A DNA stretch of 25,891 nucleotides from JBAZHE01 sp041652555. GTDB taxonomy: Bacteria; Patescibacteriota; Patescibacteriia; Patescibacteriales; WJLG01. The position numbers and the translations under genes were made by a program. The notes under the pieces were generated by a model. That model had not been told where the DNA came from and did not search any database. It saw nothing but the letters and a program-made list of their open reading frames with translations. Location of the stretch: the NCBI GenBank assembly GCA_041652555.1, contig JBAZHE010000019.1:1-25891 (forward strand), given 5' to 3'. Below, one piece after another: positions 1 to 5,134 of this stretch; positions within the stretch are counted from its first letter, which is position 1; each line of letters opens with the position of its first letter.

Positions 1-537
1 AAAATTTATCAGCAAATTACGGATATTTTCGCTGAATGCAGTCTTGATTATGATTCCAAGTCAGAAATTACAAAAACTTTCTATTCCATGGTTCAAAATA
101 AATTTCATTTTGCCATTACCGGCAAAACCGCGGCGGAAATTATTTACGAAACAGCAAACAAGCAAAAACCTTTCATGGGGCTTAAAACTTGGAAAAATTC
201 ACCTCAAGGCAGGATTCTTAAAACTGATACAGTTATCGCCAAAAATTATCTTAATGAGGACAAGATAAAGAAGTTGGAAAAAAGCATTGTCGGTTATTTT
301 GATTACGTTGAGAGGCTCATTGAAAATCGCGTCGCTTTTACTATGGAAAAATTGGCAGAATCTGTAAATAAATTTTTGGAATTTAATCAATACGAAGTGC
401 TTGAAGGAAAGGGAGCCATTTCACACGCTCAAGCAGAACAAAAAGCTTTTCAAGAATATGATGAATACAATAAAACGCAAGCAATAGAATCGGATTTTGA
501 TAAATTCGTGAAATCCTTGCCGGCTGGAGAAAAATAA
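1..537 (+). CDS. rhuM: RhuM family (virulence/Fic-associated) protein, 5' truncated
   Basis: The frame is open from the first base, so only the C-terminal 178 residues are present and the start lies outside the window. The segment resembles the RhuM family, first named from a Salmonella pathogenicity island: it has a FYS-VQNK-FHFAITGKTAAEII block, then MGLKTWKN, a DxVIAKNYL block, and a C-terminal SDFDKFVK ending. RhuM proteins have no established biochemical activity. They occur widely on mobile DNA and in small accessory operons. Here the gene is followed after 3 bases by an 18-bp hairpin and then by an attC-like palindrome at 668-760, so it looks like the gene of one cassette in an integron-like array. 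Family assignment is from recalled motifs; the link to mobility is inferred from context. Confidence 0.82.
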   Translation, partial: KIYQQITDIFAECSLDYDSKSEITKTFYSMVQNKFHFAITGKTAAEIIYETANKQKPFMGLKTWKNSPQGRILKTDTVIAKNYLNEDKIKKLEKSIVGYFDYVERLIENRVAFTMEKLAESVNKFLEFNQYEVLEGKGAISHAQAEQKAFQEYDEYNKTQAIESDFDKFVKSLPAGEK

Positions 538-540
538 GGA

Positions 541-597
541 GTTTTAATTTTTTAGGCATTCACCCCTTTAATTCCCCTCTGCCTAAAAAATTAAAAC
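541..597. repeat. Hairpin repeat A, copy 1 (18-bp perfect stem)
   Basis: The left arm 541-558 is perfectly complementary to the right arm 580-597, around a C-rich loop that begins TTCACCCC and ends CCCCTC. The same design with the same loop ends recurs at 2931-2981. Both copies sit just after a stop codon, follow ATAAGGA, and lie about 70 bases before an attC-like site. The arms are T-rich then A-rich, so there is no trailing U tract and it is not a standard intrinsic terminator. Confidence 0.8.
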
Positions 598-667
598 AAA
601 AAACAAATTTATTAGAAACAATGTAGCCTATCAAAATAATATTTATTGAAAAATATTCTTTGAGCTG

Positions 668-760
668 CGTATAACAATACATATCCGGTTCCGCTTCGCT
701 CCACCCAAATTTTTGTCTCGCTAGCGCTCTACAAAAACTTCGGATATGCAAAACGTTATG
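668..760 (+). repeat. attC-like recombination site 1 (putative)
   Basis: The site is an imperfect palindrome built as two paired boxes separated by unpaired spacers. Outer box ATAAC (671-675) pairs with GTTAT (755-759). Inner box CATATCCG (680-687) pairs with CGGATATG (741-748). Spacers are 4 bases on the left and 6 on the right, with a partly self-paired interior. This is the R''-L''-loop-L'-R' layout of integron attC sites, and the length of about 93 bp fits. R' matches the GTT core but not the full GTTRRRY consensus. A related site occurs at 3048-3172, sharing CATATCCGG, CACCCAAATTTTT and AAAACTTCGGATATGCAAAA. Function is inferred. Confidence 0.6.
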
Positions 761-831
761 TGAAATAAAATTATTTCTTTTTTATTTTTTAAATTTGCTT
801 TTTAAATAATAAGGAATAAAATAAGTTTTTT
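755..831. repeat. Left arm of long terminal inverted repeat
   Basis: This arm reads GTTATGTGAAATAAAATTAT and continues AT-rich to a run of T at 825-831. Its reverse complement matches 2982-3055 with only a few substitutions and one short indel. The matched positions include an uninterrupted stretch spanning AAATTTGC. The low complexity lowers significance somewhat, but the outermost 8 bases and the GC-containing landmarks match. Confidence 0.75.
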
Positions 832-855
832 ATTAATTTATAGGGGTAATAAGGT

Positions 856-889
856 GTTTTTTTCTGCCCACAAAGGGGCAGAAAAAAAC
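856..889. repeat. 14-bp perfect hairpin near the cassette start
   Basis: GTTTTTTTCTGCCC (856-869) pairs perfectly with GGGCAGAAAAAAAC (876-889) across a 6-base loop. It is preceded by TAATAAGG, like the hairpins at 541 and 2931, and shares their T-rich-then-A-rich arms. It may insulate the cassette promoter downstream, but no U tract supports simple termination. Confidence 0.75.
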
Positions 890-941
890 AAAGTTTACTT
901 GTTTATTATTTTTTGTGGTAATGGTATTGTTTTTCTGTTCG

Positions 942-950
942 TGGTATAAT
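942..950 (+). promoter_or_regulatory. Extended -10 promoter for the cassette genes
   Basis: TGG-TATAAT is a perfect -10 hexamer with the TGn extension. No good -35 sits at 17 bases, which is usual for extended -10 promoters. It would start a transcript near 957, upstream of the micro-ORF leader and the gene at 1077. Confidence 0.65.
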
Positions 951-980
951 AAAGGCGTTGTAAAAACTTTTTTCTAAAAA

Positions 981-1007
981 GGAGGAAAAATGAACAACAC
1001 TAGTTAA
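981..1007 (+). promoter_or_regulatory. Leader element copy 1: strong SD plus five-codon ORF (MNNTS)
   Basis: AAGGAGGA precedes ATG at 990; the frame encodes Met-Asn-Asn-Thr-Ser and stops at TAA 1005-1007. It is followed by a run of seven T and TTGTTCTTT. The same arrangement recurs at 15415-15454 before another secreted-protein gene, sharing CTAGTTAATTTTTTTA and TTGTTCTTT. GAACAA (992-997) can pair with TTGTTC (1017-1022), which would enclose the stop codon, though copy 2 supports this pairing only weakly. A leader peptide or structured RNA control element is inferred. Confidence 0.55.
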
Positions 1008-1076
1008 TTTTTTTATTGTTCTTTGCGTTCTTTGTTAATTTAAACCAATAACCTAAAATCAAGTGGAGGTTTCGAA

Positions 1077-1481
1077 GTGAAAAAGTTTTCGGTGTCTATA
1101 TGCTTAGTAGCTTTTTGTTTGTTTTTTGTTTCATCAGTTTACGCTGGCTGGGGGCCAACAAAACTCGAATACCTTACTGCTTTTGAGCCAAGCTATACGG
1201 ATGATCCTTTTGCTCCTGGTGTAGCTGGAACTAATCAAATTCAGTTTTGGAGTAATGCAACATTCCTGAAAAGACTCCAAGTTACTTATGAATTTAAGAG
1301 TAATTCTTATCCTGATTGGACCATTTTTCAGGTGAGTACCTATTATTCCACTGGGTATAACACAATGGATCTTTGGAGTGGTAGCTCAGATGTGCAGTAC
1401 AGAATAACATTTGCAAAAACCGATCTGTACAGCGCAGACACAATCACTGTTTCCTGGAAATATTATACTTGTTGTAATTAA
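1077..1481 (+). CDS. Secreted small protein, unrecognised family
   Basis: This protein of 134 residues starts at GTG 1077; the start is chosen because GGAGG at 1065-1069 is correctly spaced. A clear Sec signal peptide covers residues 1-23 (lysines, a hydrophobic core, then VYA before GWG), so the mature protein of about 110 residues is exported. The mature part is rich in Tyr, Trp, Ser and Thr, which suggests a beta-rich fold, and it ends with an adjacent cysteine pair and Asn. I do not recognise the family. It is the first gene of the putative cassette, preceded by its own promoter and the micro-ORF leader, and a hairpin follows the stop. Expression and export look real; function is unknown. 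Confidence 0.72.
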   Translation: MKKFSVSICLVAFCLFFVSSVYAGWGPTKLEYLTAFEPSYTDDPFAPGVAGTNQIQFWSNATFLKRLQVTYEFKSNSYPDWTIFQVSTYYSTGYNTMDLWSGSSDVQYRITFAKTDLYSADTITVSWKYYTCCN

Positions 1482-1489
1482 ACAGCAAT

Positions 1490-1526
1490 AAAGGGGCAAT
1501 GCATCTAAATGGTGCACCGCCCTTTC
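1490..1526 (+). terminator. Hairpin after the secreted-protein gene
   Basis: AAAGGGGC (about 1490-1497) can pair with GCCCTTT (1519-1525), with an inner TGCAT/GTGCA-type helix between. The following tract is only mildly T-rich, so it may be a weak terminator or an mRNA 3' stabiliser separating the two cassette genes. Confidence 0.4.
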
Positions 1527-1595
1527 TTCCTCCCCAATTATTCAAAGGATTTATGGCGCAATAGCCTTTTAAAATATAAATAATTTAAAAAAGTT

Positions 1596-2894
1596 ATGAA
1601 AAAAGAAGTTATTTTTTATTTCTTCGCAATTATTGGTGGTTTATCATCTTTTTATTTTACAAGAAATAGCATCTCGTCAGAGGTGAATAGTATTTTGTTG
1701 GTTTCCAGTATTTTTTTGTTATGCACAGGCTTTATTGCCTGTGTTATTTATATTGCGAGGCGTAAAATTGATTACCAGCTTGGCGATTTGCTGGCATTTT
1801 TAGCTGTTGTTTTATTTTTTAATGCAATGAAGTTTGGTTACAGCTTGGGGTGGGCTGAAACTATAATCCTTCCTTCTGTTATTTTTATTTTATTAATCCC
1901 TGTCTATTTATTTTTAATTAAGCATCCGAAACAGATAATTAGAAGTTTTTTTTGGCTATCTTTGTTTGTATGTACTACTATCGTTCTGTCAAGTCATAGT
2001 AAAACATTTTTTACATCATATTGTGAGCTTGTTAGGGGTGGAAAAGGTATTAATGGTGATTGTTATTCTATGGACAAAAGGAGTGCTTCAAGAAACATAT
2101 TAAATACCGTAATTAAGCACCCCGAAACCAACGGGATTGAAATAACTCTTTCTAAAAGAAAGGGGGCGAATATTATTGGTGAAAGCAGGGAGTCGTACAT
2201 CCTTGGTTATGGAAATATTAATAATAAGATTGAGGCCTATCCGGATGATATTTTAAAAATACCAGACTCGCTTTATTTCACAATGCCTTTTTCAACCATT
2301 AATTCTAATGGTGACAGGAATTATTATTTAGGCCTTTTTGAGGTTGCGTTGCCAACTTTGAGCGAAAGTAATTCTGATGAAGAATTTTATAAATTTTATA
2401 AATCAATTACACACCTGGAGTCATATTTTATTGGTAAAAATATAATAATAGGAAGAGCCGAGTTGGGAATAAATGGATTTGTTGACGGTTTGTATTATGG
2501 CAAATACGGGACTTTGATTTTTCAAAAATATCAAGAGTCGGTTAATCAGGACGAGAAAACACTTAATTTGATAGTGAGTTCTGGTTTAGACGATTTAAAA
2601 CCACTCATGTATGAAAAGAAAAAATGCAAGGAACTTGGAGAGGTTAAGGAATTGATCAGGGGGGATGGAAAAAAATATAGTGTTTGCAGTTTTGGTGCAA
2701 TAGGACAATGTGAAATTGGTCTTTACGAAAGAGTAGATTGTCCTAGAAATGGCTTTGATATTTCTAAATATAAAACTGAGGCTGAAATTTATTCTGCGGC
2801 AATGGGAAAATTTTTTACAGCAGAAGGAGAAATACGCAACGACGGTAAGCCCTATTATTCAGTTTACGATTACTATAATGGCAAAAATGATTAA
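1596..2894 (+). CDS. Membrane-anchored protein with large soluble C-terminal domain, unrecognised
   Basis: This protein has 432 residues. The N-terminal 135 residues contain about five hydrophobic membrane segments (near 7-25, 31-52, 62-80, 85-108 and 112-132). A soluble region of about 295 residues follows, with scattered cysteines, several of them in the last 80 residues (KKCKE, SVCSF, GQCEI, VDCPRN). No catalytic motif or family is recognised. The ATG at 1596 has no good Shine-Dalgarno. It lies 114 bases after the secreted-protein gene on the same strand, and is followed by hairpin repeat A copy 2 and the second attC-like site, which makes it the distal gene of the putative cassette. The two cassette genes together may form a surface-directed function, which is inference only. 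Confidence 0.7.
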   Translation: MKKEVIFYFFAIIGGLSSFYFTRNSISSEVNSILLVSSIFLLCTGFIACVIYIARRKIDYQLGDLLAFLAVVLFFNAMKFGYSLGWAETIILPSVIFILLIPVYLFLIKHPKQIIRSFFWLSLFVCTTIVLSSHSKTFFTSYCELVRGGKGINGDCYSMDKRSASRNILNTVIKHPETNGIEITLSKRKGANIIGESRESYILGYGNINNKIEAYPDDILKIPDSLYFTMPFSTINSNGDRNYYLGLFEVALPTLSESNSDEEFYKFYKSITHLESYFIGKNIIIGRAELGINGFVDGLYYGKYGTLIFQKYQESVNQDEKTLNLIVSSGLDDLKPLMYEKKKCKELGEVKELIRGDGKKYSVCSFGAIGQCEIGLYERVDCPRNGFDISKYKTEAEIYSAAMGKFFTAEGEIRNDGKPYYSVYDYYNGKND

Positions 2895-2930
2895 ATGATT
2901 CTAAAAAAAGACAAACAGAAATAATAAGGA

Positions 2931-2981
2931 GTTTTTAATTTTGGGCATTCACCCCTAACCCCTCTGCCCAAAATTAAAAAC
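2931..2981. repeat. Hairpin repeat A, copy 2 (17-bp perfect stem)
   Basis: GTTTTTAATTTTGGGCA (2931-2947) pairs perfectly with 2965-2981. The loop starts TTCACCCCT and ends CCCCTC, like the copy at 541-597. The stems differ in sequence yet both remain perfectly paired, which points to selection on structure. It lies 66 bases before the attC-like site at 3048. Confidence 0.8.
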
Positions 2982-3055
2982 AAAAAACTTATTTTATTAT
3001 TTAGAAAAAAAGCAAATTTAAAAAATAAAAAAGAAATAATTTTACATCACATAAC
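2982..3055. repeat. Right arm of long terminal inverted repeat
   Basis: This is the reverse complement of 755-831, ending in CACATAAC, the left outer box of attC-like site 2. In a circularised cassette the two arms would become adjacent to the folded attC-like site and extend its stem by roughly 70 bp, far longer than in known attC sites. Confidence 0.75.
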
Positions 3056-3172
3056 AATACATATCCGGCTCAAAAATTTTCAATAAAAGTATTTATAAGG
3101 AGTAAAAATTTTTTCACCCAAATTTTTACTCCATTTCATTTCGTAAAAACTTCGGATATGCAAAATGTTAGC
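3048..3172 (+). repeat. attC-like recombination site 2 (putative)
   Basis: The outer box CATAAC (3050-3055) faces GTTAG (3167-3171), and the inner box CATATCCG (3060-3067) pairs with CGGATATG (3153-3160). Inside is a further hairpin, GGAGTAAAAATTT near 3099 pairing with AAATTTTTACTCC near 3120-3132. The total of about 125 bp is close to Vibrio-type attC length. The outer pairing is incomplete here (4 bp), as expected when the base triplet after G/TT comes from the next cassette or from flanking DNA. Recombination activity is inferred. Confidence 0.6.
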
Positions 3173-3417
3173 TGATTTTTAGCTCGTTCGTTTAAATTTT
3201 GTAATTCCGTTTCAGAAAGCATAGCATTTATCGGGGTTTTCTCGAATTGAGAGACTGATAAAATCTGTAGAATTTCGTAAAGATCGCGCTTGATGCCTAA
3301 TTTCTTTTTCATAATCGCCACCAGCAGAAAGGCGCAGAGGGCGATGCAGATTTGTGTCTTAACCGCATTGGCTGAATAGCCCCAGAACACTTCGATTTTC
3401 AGGTGCTGTTTAATCCA
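3136..3417 (-). pseudogene. IS4-like transposase, detached C-terminal fragment
   Basis: Read on the minus strand from 3417, the frame begins WIKQHLKIEVFWGYSANAVKTQI, the family-typical block that normally follows the catalytic Tyr-Arg-Glu region, and continues through VAIMKKKLGIK to LSETELQNLNERAKNQ. It is in a different frame from the upstream fragment and lacks the 20-25 residues that should join them. After AKNQ the reading runs into the attC-like palindrome and stops at 3136-3138, so the last dozen residues are not transposase. The element is therefore broken both internally and at its end. Confidence 0.75.
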
Positions 3418-4258
3418 TATTGTTCGTCAGGTAAATATAATATTTGTTCGTTTCAACATCATAGTATTTTACTCGCCGCAATTTTCCGGGATAATGTTTT
3501 TTAGAATAAAAATTATTCAGCTTGATAATCTGATCGTAGCGCAATCCGGTTGAGCGATTAACTTCAGTTGAATACATCCGTTCGCAGGAAATGCTTTTCT
3601 TGGCGCGAATAACAAAATATGCTTTTGCCTGATTAATTTTCCACAATCTCTTGAAGTCGAAGTAGCCGCGATCCATAATATAGAACGCACCTGCTTCGAA
3701 CTCAAGAATATCTAAGAAATTAACATCATGCGTTTTAGCCTTGGTTATTAGGAAAAATGAGGGGATATTGCCGTGTAGATCTAATTGGGTATGGATTTTA
3801 ACGGCGGATTTTTCCAGTTCGAAATATGCCCATTTGAATGTTGCCAAACATAATTCAATCACTGTCGAATCAAGCGCATAAACCGCTCCGGAGAGCTCAA
3901 TTTTAAAATCATTGTCTTTGGCATAGAGTTTTCTGGCTTTTACAATCAGTAGCTGTGCCAAATCCTGATAAATTCTCCAGTCGCGATTTTCATTGGCGCG
4001 TGATAATGTAGAAAGCGTAAAACAATTTGTCTTGAATCCTAGATGGTAAAGCAAATCGGAGTGAGCGTTCAAACACAGAACAATTTCGCGCAAGCTCCGC
4101 AAATTAGTTAGTTGTCCGAAAATCAGCGCCAACAATTGATCACGGCAATCAAAATTGCGGACTCGCCGATTGCCGTCATAGCGATTAATACATTTATCAA
4201 ATTCGTACTGATTGATATATTCAATAATCTGGGAAAAGATATATTTACCTTGATGCAT
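3410..4258 (-). pseudogene. IS4-like DDE transposase, N-terminal fragment lacking the catalytic Glu
   Basis: The 282 residues match the style of IS4-family transposases: an N-terminal DUF4372-like region (FSQIIEYIN, then RDQLLALIFGQL), and the DDE fold with the first Asp in ALDSTVIEL (D130) and the second in IMDRGYFDF (D196). The frame ends at TNNMD where intact relatives continue through a Y-R-E segment containing the third catalytic residue. That segment is missing, and the C-terminal part resumes at once in another frame. A deletion of about 70 bases that is not a multiple of three explains both facts. No terminal inverted repeat pair is identifiable. The element should be inactive in cis. 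Confidence 0.85.
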
Positions 4259-4426
4259 AATAATTAGCTTAATTTGTTAGATTATGCGCTAATTATCCCA
4301 CCCCAAATTCAAATCGTAAAATTTTTAAAAGAGCGTTTTAAAACTAATATTAAATAATATTTTTAAAAAATTAATTGCTTAACGCAACACTAGTGGCGCA
4401 GGAGTTAAACAAATAAAAAAAAGAGC
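4259..4426. other. AT-rich spacer, remnant of IS right end
   Basis: The bases upstream of the transposase start are AT-rich. ATTATGCGCTAATTAT near 4279-4294 could belong to an IS terminal repeat, but its partner is missing at the truncated left end. TTAAC near 4379 and GTTAA near 4404 face each other, but the span is too short and unpaired to be another attC site. Nothing else is seen. Confidence 0.3.
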
Positions 4427-4455
4427 TTGACAGATTATTGTTATGGGTATATACT
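4427..4455 (+). promoter_or_regulatory. Consensus sigma70-type promoter for the DUF5320-DUF134 pair
   Basis: TTGACA (4427-4432), a 17-base spacer and TATACT (4450-4455) form a near-ideal promoter, placing the transcript start near 4462 and the first start codon about 55 bases downstream. Confidence 0.85.
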
Positions 4456-4460
4456 CATAA
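4441..4460. promoter_or_regulatory. Operator-like dyad overlapping the -10 box
   Basis: A 20-bp inverted repeat, TTATGGGTATATACTCATAA, is symmetric at nine of ten pairs and covers the -10 hexamer, so a bound protein would block initiation. The HTH protein DUF134 encoded downstream (4822) is the obvious candidate regulator; that link is inferred. Confidence 0.6.
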
Positions 4461-4517
4461 TAAGTAATCAACTTAAAAGTCGGGTTGCTATAAATAGAAA
4501 ATAAATTATATAAAGTT

Positions 4518-4703
4518 ATGCCAAAATTAGATGGAACAGGCCCCATGGGCCAAGGTGTGGGTACTGGACGAGGAATGGGTACTTGTGGTGCCGGTTCAGG
4601 TGTGGGACAAGGTTGTTGTGGTAGATATGGTTTTGGTCGCCGGAGATTTATTTCTCCAAAAAATGAACTATCCGCGTTAGAGAATGAAGAAAAAAATGCT
4701 TAA
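4518..4703 (+). CDS. DUF5320-type Gly/Cys-rich small protein, C-terminus frameshifted
   Basis: The N-terminus MPKLDGTGPMGQG, the TGRGMGTCGAG stretch and a GQGCCGRYGFGRRRF segment are hallmarks of DUF5320 proteins. These are small glycine- and cysteine-containing proteins often found beside DUF134 regulators and iron-molybdenum cofactor-type (NifX/NifB-like) genes. Relatives end in a Glu/Lys-rich coiled coil. Here the frame stops after LENEEKNA, but dropping one A from the run of seven at 4690-4696 restores MLKEELAAIKEEKSALQAQ to a stop at 4753-4755. This could be a real mutation, programmed slippage, a coupled mini-ORF starting at ATG 4696, or a sequencing error. Molecular function is not established. 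Confidence 0.8.
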   Translation: MPKLDGTGPMGQGVGTGRGMGTCGAGSGVGQGCCGRYGFGRRRFISPKNELSALENEEKNA

Positions 4704-4772
4704 GGAAGAATTAGCGGCGATTAAAGAAGAAAAATCAGCTTTACAAGCTCAGTAAAAATAAAAGAAAGCGCG

Positions 4773-4802
4773 GGAACGGCCTTTTTATAAAAAGAGGTCG
4801 TT
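4773..4802 (+). other. Hairpin between DUF5320 and DUF134 genes
   Basis: GAACGGCCTTTTT (from 4773) pairs with AAAAAGAGGTCGTTC (ending 4802) with one mismatch and one bulge. There is no T tract after it, so it is more likely a processing or stability structure in the bicistronic mRNA than a terminator. Confidence 0.5.
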
Positions 4803-4821
4803 CTGAGTAATAAATAAACTT

Positions 4822-5097
4822 ATGCCAAGACCAAGACTTTGTCGAAAAATTGAATTTAATCCGAATATAACTTATTTTAAACCTCAAGGTGTGCCAATGA
4901 GGGATCTTGAAATTGTAGAGCTCACCGCCGAAGAGATAGAGGCATATCGTTTGCGTTATATTAAAGACATGGAACAACAAGAAGCAGCCGAAAAAATGAG
5001 CACTTCTCAAAGTACCTATCAGCGAATTTTATACTCTGCTTACAAAAAAATCGCCGATGCTTTGGTAAATGGTAAAGCAATTAAAATAATAAAATAA
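4822..5097 (+). CDS. DUF134 / UPF0251 HTH protein
   Basis: This 91-residue protein matches the DUF134 family: MPRPRLCRKI at the start, VPMRDLEIVELTAEEIEAYRLR in the middle, and a sigma-region-4-like helix-turn-helix (QQEAAEKMSTSQSTYQRIL, about 53-72) that ends in IADALVNGKAIKI. The family is thought to be DNA-binding and is frequently adjacent to DUF5320 and NifX-like genes, suggesting control of iron/sulfur or metal-related functions. It is co-directional with the DUF5320 gene, 66 bases after its restored C-terminus. The dyad over the shared promoter makes autoregulation likely, by inference. A terminator follows at once. Confidence 0.88.
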   Translation: MPRPRLCRKIEFNPNITYFKPQGVPMRDLEIVELTAEEIEAYRLRYIKDMEQQEAAEKMSTSQSTYQRILYSAYKKIADALVNGKAIKIIK

Positions 5098-5128
5098 AAA
5101 ATCCGACCAATGAGGCCGGATTTTTTGT
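5096..5128. terminator. Bidirectional intrinsic terminator between DUF134 and the PBP gene
   Basis: AAATCCGACC and GGCCGGATTT pair with one mismatch around a 5-base loop, with T6 on the plus strand and a T-rich tract (TTTTTTATTTTATT) on the minus strand. It can end both convergent transcripts. Confidence 0.8.
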
Positions 5129-5134
5129 GGTAGA

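Larger units (their letters stand above)
538..1076. other. 539-base gene-free stretch: hairpin, attC-like site, cassette start, hairpin, promoter, leader micro-ORF
   Basis: No convincing protein gene is seen here; the minus-strand frame at 560-751 lies over the palindromes and has no family character. In order the stretch holds an 18-bp hairpin (541-597), an attC-like palindrome (668-760), the left inverted-repeat arm of the next cassette (755-831), a 14-bp hairpin (856-889), an extended -10 promoter (942-950), and a Shine-Dalgarno plus five-codon ORF (981-1007) 70 bases before the next gene. Each is listed separately. Confidence 0.6.
756..3167 (+). mobile_element. Putative integron-like gene cassette with two genes
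   Basis: If both flanking palindromes recombine at G/TT as attC sites do, the excised circle spans 756-3167. Two observations support this. First, the circle would join the final G to TTATGTG, giving GTTATGTG, the exact complement of CACATAAC at 3048-3055 at the left end of its own attC-like site. Second, complementarity continues for about 75 bases on each side (755-831 against 2982-3055). The cassette carries its own promoter and leader, a secreted-protein gene and a membrane-protein gene, both in the attC orientation. No integrase gene is visible; it would be expected to the left. The alternative is a non-integron element with long terminal inverted repeats. Confidence 0.5.

Noticed and set aside
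541..597. Standard intrinsic terminator after rhuM
   Set aside because: The stem is long but A/T-rich with no U tract after either strand; it is better viewed as a repeated structural element.
560..751. Minus-strand ORF of 63 codons
   Set aside because: It lies across the hairpin and attC-like palindrome, has no family character or SD, and is explained by the repeat structure.
4379..4410. TTAAC ... GTTAA as a third attC site
   Set aside because: Only 5 bp of pairing over about 30 bases, no inner box, and shorter than any known attC.
4741..5010. Minus-strand ORF of 89 codons opposite DUF134
   Set aside because: It is a shadow of the clearly recognised DUF134 gene and has low-complexity hydrophobic content.
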